Shown one piece after another: positions 1-8,452 of a DNA stretch of 64,000 bases. The translations under genes and the position numbers were made by a program. Source of the stretch: a bacterium (GTDB lineage Bacteria > Zhuqueibacterota > QNDG01 > JAFGCO01); assembly GCA_016932575.1 (NCBI GenBank), contig JAFGCO010000055.1, positions 248,001 to 312,000 on the forward strand, in the 5' to 3' direction. The notes beneath the pieces are model-generated. The model did not search any database and had not been told where the DNA came from. It saw only the letters and a list, made by a program, of their open reading frames with translations. Positions within the stretch are counted from its first letter, which is position 1, and every line of letters begins with the position of its first letter.

Positions 1-879
1 GGAATTGTTCTTCCCTATTTACTTCCTTTTTTAATCGGCCTGACCGTTTTAGAAGATATCGGATATCTGCCACGGGTGGCTTTTCTTATGGATGCGTTTA
101 TGCATCGAATTGGCCTCCATGGAACGGCTGTTATTCCCGCAGTGCTGGGATATGGATGCAATGTGCCGGCTGTAATGGCCACACGGATTCTGGAATCATC
201 CCGGGACCGGTTTATTGCTGCATTTATCGCAACTTTGGTTCCCTGCGCAGCGCGTATGACAATTATTTTCGGACTGGTCGGCGCGTACCTTGGCGGAGCA
301 TATGCATTTGGTATTTATCTGCTGAATTTAGTCGTGATTGTCATTTCCGGCTCAGTTTTGTCCCGATTGATGCCGGAGGATACTCCGGGGATGATGCTGG
401 AAATTCCGGTTTATCATCGGCCGCAGTTTAAAGTGGTCTGCTCAAAAACCTGGTTCCGAATCAAAGAATTTGTCATCATTGCCTGGCCGCTTTTAATACT
501 TGGGAGCGCTGTCCTGACAATGATTGAGCATTTCAACTGGCTGGATGCAATTAACCACGGGTTAAGACCAATAACCTCCCTTTTAGGATTGCCGAAGGCG
601 GTCGGTACAACCTTGATTTTTGGGGTGCTCAGGAAAGAGCTTTCTATGCTGATGCTGTTTCAGGCTGTGGGCACACGGGATTTACTCTCAGTCATGACAC
701 TTGGACAAATTTTGGTGTTCACTGTTTTTGTGGTGTTTTATGTACCGTGTCTGGGGACGATCGGTGTGCTGGGGAAACAGGTGAAAGCCAGGCGCACCTT
801 GCTGATTGTGGTGGTGACTTTTTTCATTGCCTTAATGCTGGGGATGATTACCAGGGGATTCGCTGCATTGTTTTTTTAA
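1..879 (+). CDS. feoB: Ferrous iron transport protein B, C-terminal part (5'-truncated by window edge)
   Basis: The reading frame is open from base 1 and ends with TAA at 877-879. It encodes the membrane half of FeoB, the inner-membrane Fe(II) transporter. The core FeoB gate region is clear: a GYLPRVAFLMD-type segment, then RIGLHG and GYGCNVPAVMATR, which match the conserved segment containing the membrane cysteine. Several hydrophobic helices follow, including a C-terminal FYVPCLGTIGVL segment typical of the second gate repeat. The N-terminal GTPase domain must lie upstream of the window. No FeoC follows. Family assignment is firm; the exact start cannot be seen. Confidence 0.95.
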   Translation, partial: GIVLPYLLPFLIGLTVLEDIGYLPRVAFLMDAFMHRIGLHGTAVIPAVLGYGCNVPAVMATRILESSRDRFIAAFIATLVPCAARMTIIFGLVGAYLGGAYAFGIYLLNLVVIVISGSVLSRLMPEDTPGMMLEIPVYHRPQFKVVCSKTWFRIKEFVIIAWPLLILGSAVLTMIEHFNWLDAINHGLRPITSLLGLPKAVGTTLIFGVLRKELSMLMLFQAVGTRDLLSVMTLGQILVFTVFVVFYVPCLGTIGVLGKQVKARRTLLIVVVTFFIALMLGMITRGFAALFF

Positions 880-942
880 AGCAAAGGCCATCCGAATTTC
901 CTGATACAATTTTTAAAACACCTAAATGTCAGGATACGAAAG

Positions 943-1003
943 GCTGATTTTCTATAAAATGTGTTGATATCAGGTGTCGGATTCACCGAATTTGAAAATC
1001 AGC
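943..1003. repeat. 10-base perfect inverted repeat with long loop in the feoB-amrS gap
   Basis: GCTGATTTTC at 943-952 is exactly complementary to GAAAATCAGC at 994-1003. The 41-base interior contains a shorter GGTG/CACC stem (973-976 and 984-987). There is no T-tract after the right arm, so it is not an obvious intrinsic terminator. It could be a 3'-UTR structure of feoB or a small mobile palindrome. Confidence 0.6.
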
Positions 1004-1129
1004 AGATGGTATGGATTGAAAAGTGATCAGAAAAATGTATTCATTACTTTTACAGGCTTTTATTAATAAAGCGCGATATTGATTCGTTGAAATTGCTTTG
1101 TCGTTCCACAGCGAATGTTTGGGGGAGAC

Positions 1130-2140
1130 ATGAAGGAGGCCAGACTTTATCAGTCTCTAGGGGATCAAAAGGTTCAATGCAGGACATGTGCCCATTATTG
1201 CGTGCTAAGTCCGGGAAAGTGTGGGGTTTGCGGAGTCCGGCAGAATCTTGACGGAAAATTGTACAGTTTGGTATATGGCAAGGCCATTGCTCTCCATGTG
1301 GATCCTATCGAAAAAAAACCTTTGTTTCATGTATTTCCGGGAGCACTGGCACTTTCCATTGCAACGGTCGGCTGTAATATGCGGTGTGACCATTGCCAGA
1401 ATGCGGATATTTCACAAATGCCCAGGGATAGCGGCGAAATTCAGGGAAGGGAAGTCTCTCCTGAAGAGGTTGTGAATCAGGCAGTGCAGGCACATTGTGA
1501 CATCATTGCCTATACCTATACGGAACCAACGATTTATTTGGATTATGCATTTGATATTTCGGTGCTTGCCCATGAAAAAAATATTCTGAATGTGTTTGTG
1601 ACCAATGGATATCTTTCCAAAGAGAGCCTTGCTGCTGTTGCTCCCTATCTTTCGGCAGCGAATGTCGATTTGAAAATGTATCGTGATGATATGTATAAAA
1701 AAGTGTGTGGCGCCCGGTTATCGCCGGTTCTTGAGACCATTGAGCGGATGCGCAGCCTGGATATCTGGGTGGAAGTGACCACGTTGCTTATTCCAGGATT
1801 AAATGATTCCCGTGATGAGTTGAAACAGATTGCCTCCTTTATTATCAATCTGGATCCGGGCATACCATGGCATATCAGCCGGTTTTATCCCACCTACCGA
1901 ATGATTGATCGGCCGCCCACCACGCCGGCGAGCGTACAAGAAGCACGGCAGATCGGATTGGACATGGGTTTGAAATATGTGTACACAGGCAACCTTCCAG
2001 GCGATTCAGGCGAAAGCACCTTTTGTCCGCGTTGTGGAAGCCGGTTAATTCACAGGATGGGATATCAGATTAAAAAGAACATGATTCGGGCGGGTGCCTG
2101 CCCTGATTGCGGTGAGAATGTTCCTGGATTATGGAGATAG
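1130..2140 (+). CDS. amrS: AmmeMemoRadiSam system radical SAM enzyme
   Basis: A cytosolic radical SAM protein of the AmrS family (PflA-like), usually associated with AMMECR1 and MEMO proteins; neither partner is in this window. The radical SAM 4Fe-4S motif CNMRCDHC has cysteines at residues 82, 86 and 89. Before it is a cysteine-rich N-terminus (CRTC, CGVCGV). The C-terminus carries two CxxC pairs (CPRCG, CPDCG) and ends in a PGLW motif typical of the family. An upstream in-frame ATG exists at 1115, but the GGGGGAG Shine-Dalgarno at 1118-1124 fits the ATG at 1130, which I chose. The true substrate of the family was, as far as I know, unclear for a long time. Confidence 0.92.
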   Translation: MKEARLYQSLGDQKVQCRTCAHYCVLSPGKCGVCGVRQNLDGKLYSLVYGKAIALHVDPIEKKPLFHVFPGALALSIATVGCNMRCDHCQNADISQMPRDSGEIQGREVSPEEVVNQAVQAHCDIIAYTYTEPTIYLDYAFDISVLAHEKNILNVFVTNGYLSKESLAAVAPYLSAANVDLKMYRDDMYKKVCGARLSPVLETIERMRSLDIWVEVTTLLIPGLNDSRDELKQIASFIINLDPGIPWHISRFYPTYRMIDRPPTTPASVQEARQIGLDMGLKYVYTGNLPGDSGESTFCPRCGSRLIHRMGYQIKKNMIRAGACPDCGENVPGLWR

Positions 2141-2146
2141 AATATA

Positions 2147-2162
2147 CCAATTGAAAAATTGG
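2147..2162 (+). terminator. Short GAAA-loop hairpin after amrS
   Basis: CCAATT, a GAAA tetraloop and AATTGG form a perfect 6-bp hairpin 7 bases after the amrS stop. No U-tract follows, so this is at best a weak terminator or an mRNA 3'-end stabiliser. Confidence 0.3.
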
Positions 2163-2267
2163 ATAATATCCCGAAGGCGCTACTTCTGAAGATAAATTCC
2201 AAAGGATGGGCACCGTTTTATTCAATCAATAATATTAATACTGAGATCAGGATAGGAGAAAATTTTT

Positions 2268-2681
2268 ATGAAAGCAGGTTCATCAGTGGGTTCGAGAATC
2301 GGCAATTTTATTTTAGGTTTCTTTTTCGGAATTTTATTGTCTTTAGGTGGTATTTATTTTACAGCGCGATATGCCATAAAAAATCCTCAGGTTATCACTG
2401 AAAGAGCCAGGGATCTCGGAATGGAAAAAATGGTTGAGAAAGCGGTTGAAAAATCGGTACAGAGAACAGTCGCTTCTATTCCCCGGGATGTGGTCTCGGT
2501 TCGGCAGGATGATATTAATCGCACTGTGCAAAATTTAACGCAGGCATATTCAGAGAATCGGATCACGCCGACTGACATGCAGCTTATCGCCGGTAAATTT
2601 TTCGGCATGATGGCGGATCAGAAAATTACTCCTCAGGAAATGGATGAACTGTTGAATTTCATGAATCAGATGGCCAGATAG
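2268..2681 (+). CDS. Hypothetical protein with one N-terminal membrane helix
   Basis: 137 residues. A good Shine-Dalgarno (AGGAGAA) precedes the ATG. Residues about 10-34 form one hydrophobic helix (FFFGILLSLGGIYFTARY). The rest is charged and helical, with a pseudo-repeat rich in EKMVEKAVEKSVQRTV, consistent with a short coiled coil, followed by a C-terminal DMQLIAGKFFGMMADQKITPQEMDELLNF segment resembling two helices. It is probably anchored in the inner membrane with a cytoplasmic or periplasmic helical domain. I do not recognise a family, and the neighbours (amrS, amylase) do not suggest a role. Confidence 0.75.
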   Translation: MKAGSSVGSRIGNFILGFFFGILLSLGGIYFTARYAIKNPQVITERARDLGMEKMVEKAVEKSVQRTVASIPRDVVSVRQDDINRTVQNLTQAYSENRITPTDMQLIAGKFFGMMADQKITPQEMDELLNFMNQMAR

Positions 2682-2742
2682 AATCCATATTGCGTTATTG
2701 GAATATTTCTTTATCAGAGTCTGTATGATGAGATAATAGCCG

Positions 2743-2796
2743 GCTGAAGCCTCGAGTTCAACTTAAACAGGATCTAAAAATAATCCGCTGAAGCCT
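2743..2796. repeat. Imperfect direct repeat GCTGAAGCCT(C/T)GA(G/A)TTC
   Basis: The string GCTGAAGCCTCGAGTTC at 2743 recurs as GCTGAAGCCTTGAATTC at 2787, 44 bases later, in the leader of the amylase gene. Related TGAAGCCTT strings occur at about 17555 and 17630 in another gap. This suggests a short dispersed intergenic repeat. Confidence 0.5.
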
Positions 2797-2841
2797 TGAA
2801 TTCGATTGTTTCGGGCAGGATTTACATGGAGGATAAAAGCG

Positions 2842-5130
2842 ATGAGACGCCTTGTCATTGTATTGGCATTCTGCAGTCTGTTAGGGTCACAGAGTGTGCT
2901 GAAAAAGGTGACGTTTCGATTTCAGCCGCTCATCTCCGGTGTGGAAGATGTGTTTTTGGCCGGGACGTTTAATGACTGGAGTGGTTCGAGTACCCCAATG
3001 TTGGATGAAGATGGCGATGGTGACTATGAAACCACCCTGTTGCTTCGGCCGGGGACCTATCAATACAAGTTTGTGGTGGATGGTGCCTGGATTACTGATC
3101 CTGAAGCGAATGCTTATGCAGATGAGGGGCGCGGAGAACCGAATGCATTAATCACTGTAACCAGTGATTTGCAATCTCCTGTTTTTAAGCAGGGAGACGG
3201 GGCCGTTTTTACGGATCATTTATCTCAGAAGCTGGACTATTTTCTTGTGAATCCGATGGAAACCGGCCTGGAATTCCGGACCCGGGCTTATTTGGAAGAT
3301 GTGGAGACCGTTGAATTATATTATCGTCCGTCCGGCAGGGATCTGCAGCGACGCCCTTTTCAGGCCACCGAAGACGATGGTGTATTTCAATATTACCGTA
3401 TATTTATTGATGTCGATCCGGACAGCTCGATGTATTTTACGATTTGTTTTCAGGATGGAGACACGCTTTTTTACAGCATACCTGAGGGGCTGGTGCCCGA
3501 TTTGCCGGAAGTCAAAGAGTGGTTTCATTATGGTTCAGAGATGCTTCCCGGGTTTCAGGTGCCCGAGTGGGTTCGACACGGGATATTCTATCAGATTTTT
3601 CCGGAAAGGTTCTGCAACGGAAATCCCGGCAATGATCCGGATTTCAGTGAATCCTATTATACGGGGAAAACGACACTTCCTACTGAAGGCAAACTGAACG
3701 GCGAGTTTTTTCATTTGGTCGAAGACTGGTATGACGTATCCGGGCTGAAGGAAAGTCCCTATCGTACGGACGGCCGTCCGGATCTCTATTCATTTTATGG
3801 TGGTGATATTCAGGGAGTGATGAAAAAACTGGATTATCTTAAAAATCTGGGAATTACCATTATCTATTTCAATCCCCTGAATCAGGGAAAATCCAATCAT
3901 AAATATGATCCTGTGGATTACCTTTCCATAGATCCTCATTTTGCCGATGAATCCATATTTAAAAAATTTGTCAGGAAAGCTCACGACTGCGGTATTCGGA
4001 TTATTGTGGATATGGCCTTTAATCATACGGGGGATTCCCATTTTGCATTTATTGACACAAAAGAAAAAGGACCCGATTCCAAATACTGGCACTGGTACGA
4101 ATGGCATCAATGGCCACTGCCGGAGGACGGCTGTCCGACCCCATGCTTCTATTATGAGTGCTGGTGGGATTTTCCACTCCATCCCAATCTGAATTTTGAC
4201 TTGTCGCGCCCCAATCCAGAAGAAAATGATGTCCGGGATATAAAAGAGGCTGAACCCAATATAGAAGTGGTCCGCTATATTCTGGAGGTGGCCAGATACT
4301 GGCTGGGAGAATTGGATATCGACGGATTTCGTCTGGATGTGCCCAATGAGGTTCCCTTTTGGTTTTGGGATGAATTCCGTCAGGTCGTCGAGCAAGTAAA
4401 ACCGGATGCTTTCCTGATCGGGGAAATCTGGGGAAATGCCATGCCCTGGCTGGGACCGCGCTGTTTTCACTCAACCATGAATTATAAATATTTTCGGGAT
4501 CCTGTGCTGAAATTTATTCTTAAGGGTTGGGGAACCGCCGAGGAGTTTGATCAAACCCTGACCACCGGGCGTAACCTGTATCCCATACAAGCCGGCCTGT
4601 CTATGATGAACTTGATGGGCAGCCATGATACGGAGCGAGTCATTCATCAGGCAAACGGAAATATCAAACGGGTTATGATGGCAGCCCTGTTTTCGATGAC
4701 GTATCCGGGGGTGCCTCATATTTACTATGGGGATGAAGTTGGGCTGGAAGGTGGTAAGGATCCGGATAATCGCAGGACTTTTCCCTGGAATTGGAAAGCA
4801 GATGAAAAACGCCGGCAAATCCACGGATTTTATCAGGGGATGGCACGCCTGCGGCATCGTTATCCGGCATTGCGTATCGGTGATTTTAAAACGGTTTATT
4901 CACAAAAAAAAACATTCGCTTACCTGCGGCAGGACCTTGAAAATATTTTCCTCATCGTACTTCATAACAATGAACATGCAGAGATGGTTCAGTTGACGCT
5001 TTCTGATATCGAAATTCAGGCGAATGGCAACATTGTCGATTTGTTAAGCGGGAATAAGGTAAGGATCGAGAAAGATACTATCAACATCCATTTTTCAGGT
5101 TTGGATGGTATGATATTTAAGCTTCGGTGA
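2842..5130 (+). CDS. Secreted glycoside hydrolase family 13 protein (neopullulanase/cyclomaltodextrinase-like amylase)
   Basis: Hydrolyses alpha-glucans, probably in the periplasm or outside. The start at 2842 gives a signal peptide (MRRLVIVLAFCSLLGSQS) and has GGAGG at 2828-2832; an upstream in-frame ATG at 2806 lacks these. Residues about 20-105 are an AMPK/CBM48-like starch-binding module (AGTFNDWS, GTYQYKFVVDG), followed by a second beta-domain to about 225. The GH13 barrel shows all four conserved regions: DMAFNH (D390), GFRLD with nucleophile D499, GEIWG with acid/base E528, and GSHDTER (D596). The SHDT form of region IV is typical of the neopullulanase/cyclomaltodextrinase group. The 762-residue length reflects the extra N-terminal modules. 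Confidence 0.93.
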   Translation: MRRLVIVLAFCSLLGSQSVLKKVTFRFQPLISGVEDVFLAGTFNDWSGSSTPMLDEDGDGDYETTLLLRPGTYQYKFVVDGAWITDPEANAYADEGRGEPNALITVTSDLQSPVFKQGDGAVFTDHLSQKLDYFLVNPMETGLEFRTRAYLEDVETVELYYRPSGRDLQRRPFQATEDDGVFQYYRIFIDVDPDSSMYFTICFQDGDTLFYSIPEGLVPDLPEVKEWFHYGSEMLPGFQVPEWVRHGIFYQIFPERFCNGNPGNDPDFSESYYTGKTTLPTEGKLNGEFFHLVEDWYDVSGLKESPYRTDGRPDLYSFYGGDIQGVMKKLDYLKNLGITIIYFNPLNQGKSNHKYDPVDYLSIDPHFADESIFKKFVRKAHDCGIRIIVDMAFNHTGDSHFAFIDTKEKGPDSKYWHWYEWHQWPLPEDGCPTPCFYYECWWDFPLHPNLNFDLSRPNPEENDVRDIKEAEPNIEVVRYILEVARYWLGELDIDGFRLDVPNEVPFWFWDEFRQVVEQVKPDAFLIGEIWGNAMPWLGPRCFHSTMNYKYFRDPVLKFILKGWGTAEEFDQTLTTGRNLYPIQAGLSMMNLMGSHDTERVIHQANGNIKRVMMAALFSMTYPGVPHIYYGDEVGLEGGKDPDNRRTFPWNWKADEKRRQIHGFYQGMARLRHRYPALRIGDFKTVYSQKKTFAYLRQDLENIFLIVLHNNEHAEMVQLTLSDIEIQANGNIVDLLSGNKVRIEKDTINIHFSGLDGMIFKLR

Positions 5131-5134
5131 TCAG

Positions 5135-5160
5135 GCCTGCCTTGATTTCCAGGCTTTTTA
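5135..5160 (+). terminator. Probable intrinsic terminator of the GH13 gene
   Basis: GCCTG (5135-5139) pairs with CAGGC (5150-5154) and is followed directly by TTTTTA, just after the amylase stop at 5130. The stem is short, so confidence is moderate. Confidence 0.5.
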
Positions 5161-5185
5161 ATTATTGACAGAACCGATCAAAGCC

Positions 5186-5656
5186 TTATTGAATCTGGTG
5201 AACAAAGTCTGAAATTGCCTGTTTATTTATTTTCTCAACGCTTTGCTCAATACCCGACACTTTTCTGACAATTGCTTTTTGTAAAAAATTCATTTTATTA
5301 AAATCAAACGCACCTCCGAACAGACCCTTTGCTCTGGCATGCCGGCGGAGCAGGTCAGGAAATGCATTATCAAATTGTTCCTGAGCGCGGTTTTTATCCA
5401 TACAGCAGATAAAGAGTCCCACCTTTTTTTGTAATAATATCTCCAGGTTGTTTTTACAGAAATTGATTACGGATTTTTGGATTCTGCCCGCATGAATGGA
5501 TCCTCCGATGATAACGGTATCAAATGCGTCGATAAAAACGGGTGTCTTTTCCTTTAAATTTTGAATCTTTACTTCCCCCGACAATTCCGGTTTCAATTTT
5601 TCTGCAGCCTGCTGCGTACAGCCGTGCATGCTGGCATAAATAATGAGGGTTTTCAT
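5186..5656 (-). CDS. Flavodoxin-domain protein (HemG-like)
   Basis: A 156-residue protein with a flavodoxin fold. It opens with a beta strand MKTLIIYAS and a phosphate-binding loop (MHGCTQQAA), then has the VIIGGSIHAGRIQKSV segment typical of menaquinone-dependent protoporphyrinogen oxidase (HemG/flavodoxin_5) relatives, and a KVGLFICCMDKN strand. It would carry FMN in the cytosol and act in electron transfer. The start at 5656 is set by an AAGGAG Shine-Dalgarno; a longer ORF starting at 5680 would add an arginine-rich tail with no ribosome site. It stands alone, with 290 gene-free bases upstream. No haem biosynthesis genes are nearby, so a HemG role is not demonstrated. Confidence 0.85.
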   Translation of the reverse strand: MKTLIIYASMHGCTQQAAEKLKPELSGEVKIQNLKEKTPVFIDAFDTVIIGGSIHAGRIQKSVINFCKNNLEILLQKKVGLFICCMDKNRAQEQFDNAFPDLLRRHARAKGLFGGAFDFNKMNFLQKAIVRKVSGIEQSVEKINKQAISDFVHQIQ

Positions 5657-5947
5657 CCGGCGTCTCCTTGTAATCATCAAATTTTGGAATTAAAATAATA
5701 TACGTGGCTGATAGAAGAGAAGTTACATCCGGTAAGTGTTATTGTTGTTTTTTTTTGTATTCTCATTTTTCCGGGACAATGATCAAAGGCTTTATTAAAA
5801 TTTCATTGCATGGAGATTTCACACTGAATACTTTTTTCACTCGGCACAGGACAGACATGGTTATCCTGTTATCACCGGACTTATCATCCTTTACGGAGGT
5901 TATCCCGGATTTACCCGGGGACTCCGGATGGCTTGAATAACCTCTGA

Positions 5948-6730
5948 TCATTCCCGATGTTCATTTAAAAACCGTTCAGTCTCTTTCTTGATAAATGCAT
6001 CCTCGGCAATACCGTGAACCGTTTCTTTGGTTTCCAGAATTTCTTTCATCATTTGAAGACCCCGGCTTTTTTCTCCCTGGTCATATAAAGCTTCAGCGTA
6101 ATACTGTTTTGTAAAGAGGTTTTTCGGATTGATTAAGTAGGCTTTTTCAAAATATAGGAGGGATTTTCTTTTTGAGGGCCATCCTAAAATAACCGGGATT
6201 TTCGGTGCCTTGAAATGAAGCCGGCCCAGAGTTCGATAGGCGCCGCCTTCTGCAAAGGTGTCTTCTATCGCAATCAATCTTTTAGCATGGTGACGGATGT
6301 TGTTCGCCACACCTTTTCTTCCCGCTGTAAGCAGGCCTACCTGCTCTGACCAGTATCCCCAAAGGATGCCCATCCAGAAATGAACACCCGGAGAATTCGG
6401 GTATGTTTCAAGCGCCCTGCTGCCGATTTCAATGCCTTTTTGAAAATGCTGTTTTTTTAGTGACTTTTCATTGGTTGTGTAATTGCCTTTGTAATAATAA
6501 CACTGCAGCAGTTTCCAGTATATTTTTTCTTTTCCGGTACTGTCGGACAGGTTTAACGCTTTTTGATAATAACGAATGGCCTGATTGATGTTCGAGGTAT
6601 CCACGAGCCCCGTGGCCGGCTGGTATCCTTCGGCCCTCTGGGCGTACAGGCTGTCTGCTTTATGCAAATACGGGCCGGATATGGCTGCAGATGCGGATGC
6701 AAGCAAAAATAGAAGACAAAAGAATTTCAT
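5948..6730 (-). CDS. Secreted TPR-like repeat protein
   Basis: 260 residues with a signal peptide (MKFFCLLFLLASASAAISG), so periplasmic or surface exposed. The body is alpha-helical repeats: a pair around INQAIRYYQKALNLSD and another around SLLYFEKAYLINPKNLFTKQYYAEALYDQG, which match tetratricopeptide repeats. The central GAYRTLGRLHFKAPKIPV segment resembles the conserved part of TatT-type TRAP-associated TPR proteins, although no TRAP transporter is nearby. It is the third gene of a tight minus-strand operon after the DoxX and outer-membrane barrel genes, with a 20-base gap. AGGAG precedes the ATG. It may be a periplasmic assembly factor for the neighbouring barrel (inference). Confidence 0.8.
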   Translation of the reverse strand: MKFFCLLFLLASASAAISGPYLHKADSLYAQRAEGYQPATGLVDTSNINQAIRYYQKALNLSDSTGKEKIYWKLLQCYYYKGNYTTNEKSLKKQHFQKGIEIGSRALETYPNSPGVHFWMGILWGYWSEQVGLLTAGRKGVANNIRHHAKRLIAIEDTFAEGGAYRTLGRLHFKAPKIPVILGWPSKRKSLLYFEKAYLINPKNLFTKQYYAEALYDQGEKSRGLQMMKEILETKETVHGIAEDAFIKKETERFLNEHRE

Positions 6731-6750
6731 TGCTGCTCCTTAATAGTTTG

Positions 6751-7827
6751 TTAGAATGCTTCGAAAATTTCAACATAATATCCGGAAGTATTTTTTCCAT
6801 AGGCAACATCCAGCCGTAAGTTCAGTTTTTCTTTTGGATTAATACAAAAACGAAATCCGAATCCTACTGAATATTTGAACTGGTTGATTTGAAAATGACT
6901 GAAATCATGCGCGACCTCTCCAGCGTTGCCGAAGAAAGCGGCACCCAAAAGTTCAGTAAAGAAAAAACGGTATTCCGTCTGAAGTACAAGAACGTGATTA
7001 TCCCTGTACCTGCCCTCATAATAGCCACGCATTATCTGGGTACCCCCGAATCCGGACAACGTCTGAAACGGAGCTGTGCCGAAGATCATCTGTGAATAGA
7101 ACTGCATGGCCATAACATGTCGGGTTCGAACGGGTAAATACTGTCGCAGGTTTACATTCAGGCGCTGAAATGAAAAATCGCTGCCTAAAAGCGATCCGAA
7201 GCCGGCATATTGAAGTGAATAATAGTAACCTTTGACCGGAAAATAGATATTATCCCGGGTATCTTTGCTGATCAGCGCGCCTATTCCAGCGTATTGACTT
7301 TTGTGACTGCCCGGGATGTTACCCAGGATAAGTGTTCCGTCTTCTTTTAATTCGGATAATTGCTGATGCATAAATTCGTACTGAACTCCCACATATAACC
7401 CGGATTGAATATGCCAGCGCGGGCTGAGCTGAATCACAACTCTTTCAGCTGTGTAGGATTCTTTCTGATCATCAGTTGTCTGATTGCCGATACCAAAAAA
7501 TTTATCGGGATAGTCGTAATAACCCAGCCATGCATCCAGCTGCCATTTTTCTTCCTTCCCATATAAGTTTGCCAGTAGTTTGGCGATGATTTGTTTGTTT
7601 TGGGTATACACAAACATAGGAATCCATGAAGACGGACGGGTATTTTTAGGATCCCGCGTAAAAACCGTCATGGCTGCGCCATATGCCAGACGGGTTTCCG
7701 GTGTGTAAAAAAGAATCGGGTAGGCGAAAAAACCCTTGGTTTGTGTGCTGTCTGTCTTTGCTGCCAGATATACCGGCAAAACGTTAACCGCGAGGAGAAG
7801 GCAGAATGTTTTTTTCCATGCTATCAT
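6751..7827 (-). CDS. Outer-membrane beta-barrel protein of the surface antigen D15/BamA-like family
   Basis: 358 residues with a signal peptide. There are no POTRA domains; the sequence goes almost directly into a barrel of alternating amphipathic strands. Family hallmarks include FAYPILFYTPETRLAYGAA near the N-terminus, a middle SKDTRDNIYFPVKGYYYS strand (the common RDxxxxPxxG pattern of D15 barrels), LSGFGGTQIMRGYYEGRYRD, which resembles the conserved RGY/loop-6-like motif, and a C-terminal barrel strand. It is a short Omp85-type barrel, probably an outer-membrane porin or export pore. It lies between DoxX and a secreted TPR protein. Confidence 0.82.
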   Translation of the reverse strand: MIAWKKTFCLLLAVNVLPVYLAAKTDSTQTKGFFAYPILFYTPETRLAYGAAMTVFTRDPKNTRPSSWIPMFVYTQNKQIIAKLLANLYGKEEKWQLDAWLGYYDYPDKFFGIGNQTTDDQKESYTAERVVIQLSPRWHIQSGLYVGVQYEFMHQQLSELKEDGTLILGNIPGSHKSQYAGIGALISKDTRDNIYFPVKGYYYSLQYAGFGSLLGSDFSFQRLNVNLRQYLPVRTRHVMAMQFYSQMIFGTAPFQTLSGFGGTQIMRGYYEGRYRDNHVLVLQTEYRFFFTELLGAAFFGNAGEVAHDFSHFQINQFKYSVGFGFRFCINPKEKLNLRLDVAYGKNTSGYYVEIFEAF

Positions 7828-7840
7828 GGTTTTTCCGCTT

Positions 7841-8275
7841 TTACTGAAGCAGAAATTTCTTTGGTTTGCCTGAAGTTTTTAATGACAAACCCAGTCCGTG
7901 TTGAAGTGAAAAACGACCGGGGCCTGTCAATAAAAGGGTTGTAAAGATCAGCAAATAGATCAGAGGCAGTTCTTTTCCGGCCAAAGTATCACCGCCGTGG
8001 TGAATGAACGAAGCCACAGCCATGGAGATGATAAGGGGTATGGCACTCAATCGGGTGAAAAGCCCCAGAAGAATAAAAAGCGCACAGAGGAATTCTGCCA
8101 ACACAACCAGTATAAGGCTTGGAACTGCGCCTATGCCAAGCGGATTGTAAAACCGGACGGGATCACCGGAAAACAGCCGGATTAACTTCGGCCAGCCGTG
8201 CCCGTAAATCATAAAAAAAGATCCGGATACACGGAGCAGAAAAACACCCCATGCGATTGAGTCATGTTTTATCAT
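7841..8275 (-). CDS. DoxX family membrane protein
   Basis: 144 residues with four predicted membrane helices. Conserved DoxX features are visible: LLRVSGSFFMIYGHGWPKL in helix 1, FLCALFILLGLFTRLSAIPL in helix 2, and the late LLIFTTLLLTGPGRFSLQHGLG motif. The family includes subunits of quinone-linked oxidoreductases and many proteins of unknown role in the inner membrane. It is the first gene of a three-gene minus-strand operon and is divergent from the TonB-dependent receptor; the shared upstream region contains three GTTACAAT repeats that could affect both directions. Confidence 0.88.
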   Translation of the reverse strand: MIKHDSIAWGVFLLRVSGSFFMIYGHGWPKLIRLFSGDPVRFYNPLGIGAVPSLILVVLAEFLCALFILLGLFTRLSAIPLIISMAVASFIHHGGDTLAGKELPLIYLLIFTTLLLTGPGRFSLQHGLGLSLKTSGKPKKFLLQ

Positions 8276-8313
8276 TGGAACGCCCCTTGCTCGATTATCG
8301 TCATTTCCTGCCG

Positions 8314-8353
8314 GTTACAATAAGTTACAATGCTGAAAACCTGTTGTTACAAT
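8314..8353 (+). promoter_or_regulatory. Three phased GTTACAAT direct repeats (candidate response-regulator operator)
   Basis: GTTACAAT occurs exactly at 8314-8321, 8324-8331 and 8346-8353. Start-to-start spacings are 10 and 22 bases, about one and two helical turns, so all copies face the same side of the DNA. The last copy begins 25 bases upstream of a -35 element at 8371. Tandem phased direct repeats are the usual binding sites of OmpR-family regulators, one of which is encoded at 10782-11459. Confidence 0.6.
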
Positions 8354-8370
8354 CCTTTTGTAGATTTGTA

Positions 8371-8397
8371 TTGACATGAAAAATAGGTTCCTATAAA
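8371..8397 (+). promoter_or_regulatory. Candidate promoter of the TonB-dependent receptor
   Basis: TTGACA (8371-8376) and TATAAA (8392-8397) are separated by 15 bases. Transcription would start near 8404, which leaves almost no leader for an ATG at 8414 but a 50-base leader for the ATG at 8453. It lies directly downstream of the GTTACAAT repeats. Confidence 0.55.
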
Positions 8398-8452
8398 TGA
8401 AAGGAGAAAAAACATGATTCACAAGTTGTTTTTTTATCGGAGGGGCAATTTG

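Noticed and set aside
3790-4470. 226-codon minus-strand reading frame inside the GH13 gene
   Set aside because: It is fully antisense to conserved amylase motifs and has no ribosome site or recognisable domain.
5704-5940. 78-codon plus-strand frame in the gap between the flavodoxin and TPR genes
   Set aside because: No ribosome site, unusual composition, and it lies in the leader of the flavodoxin gene.
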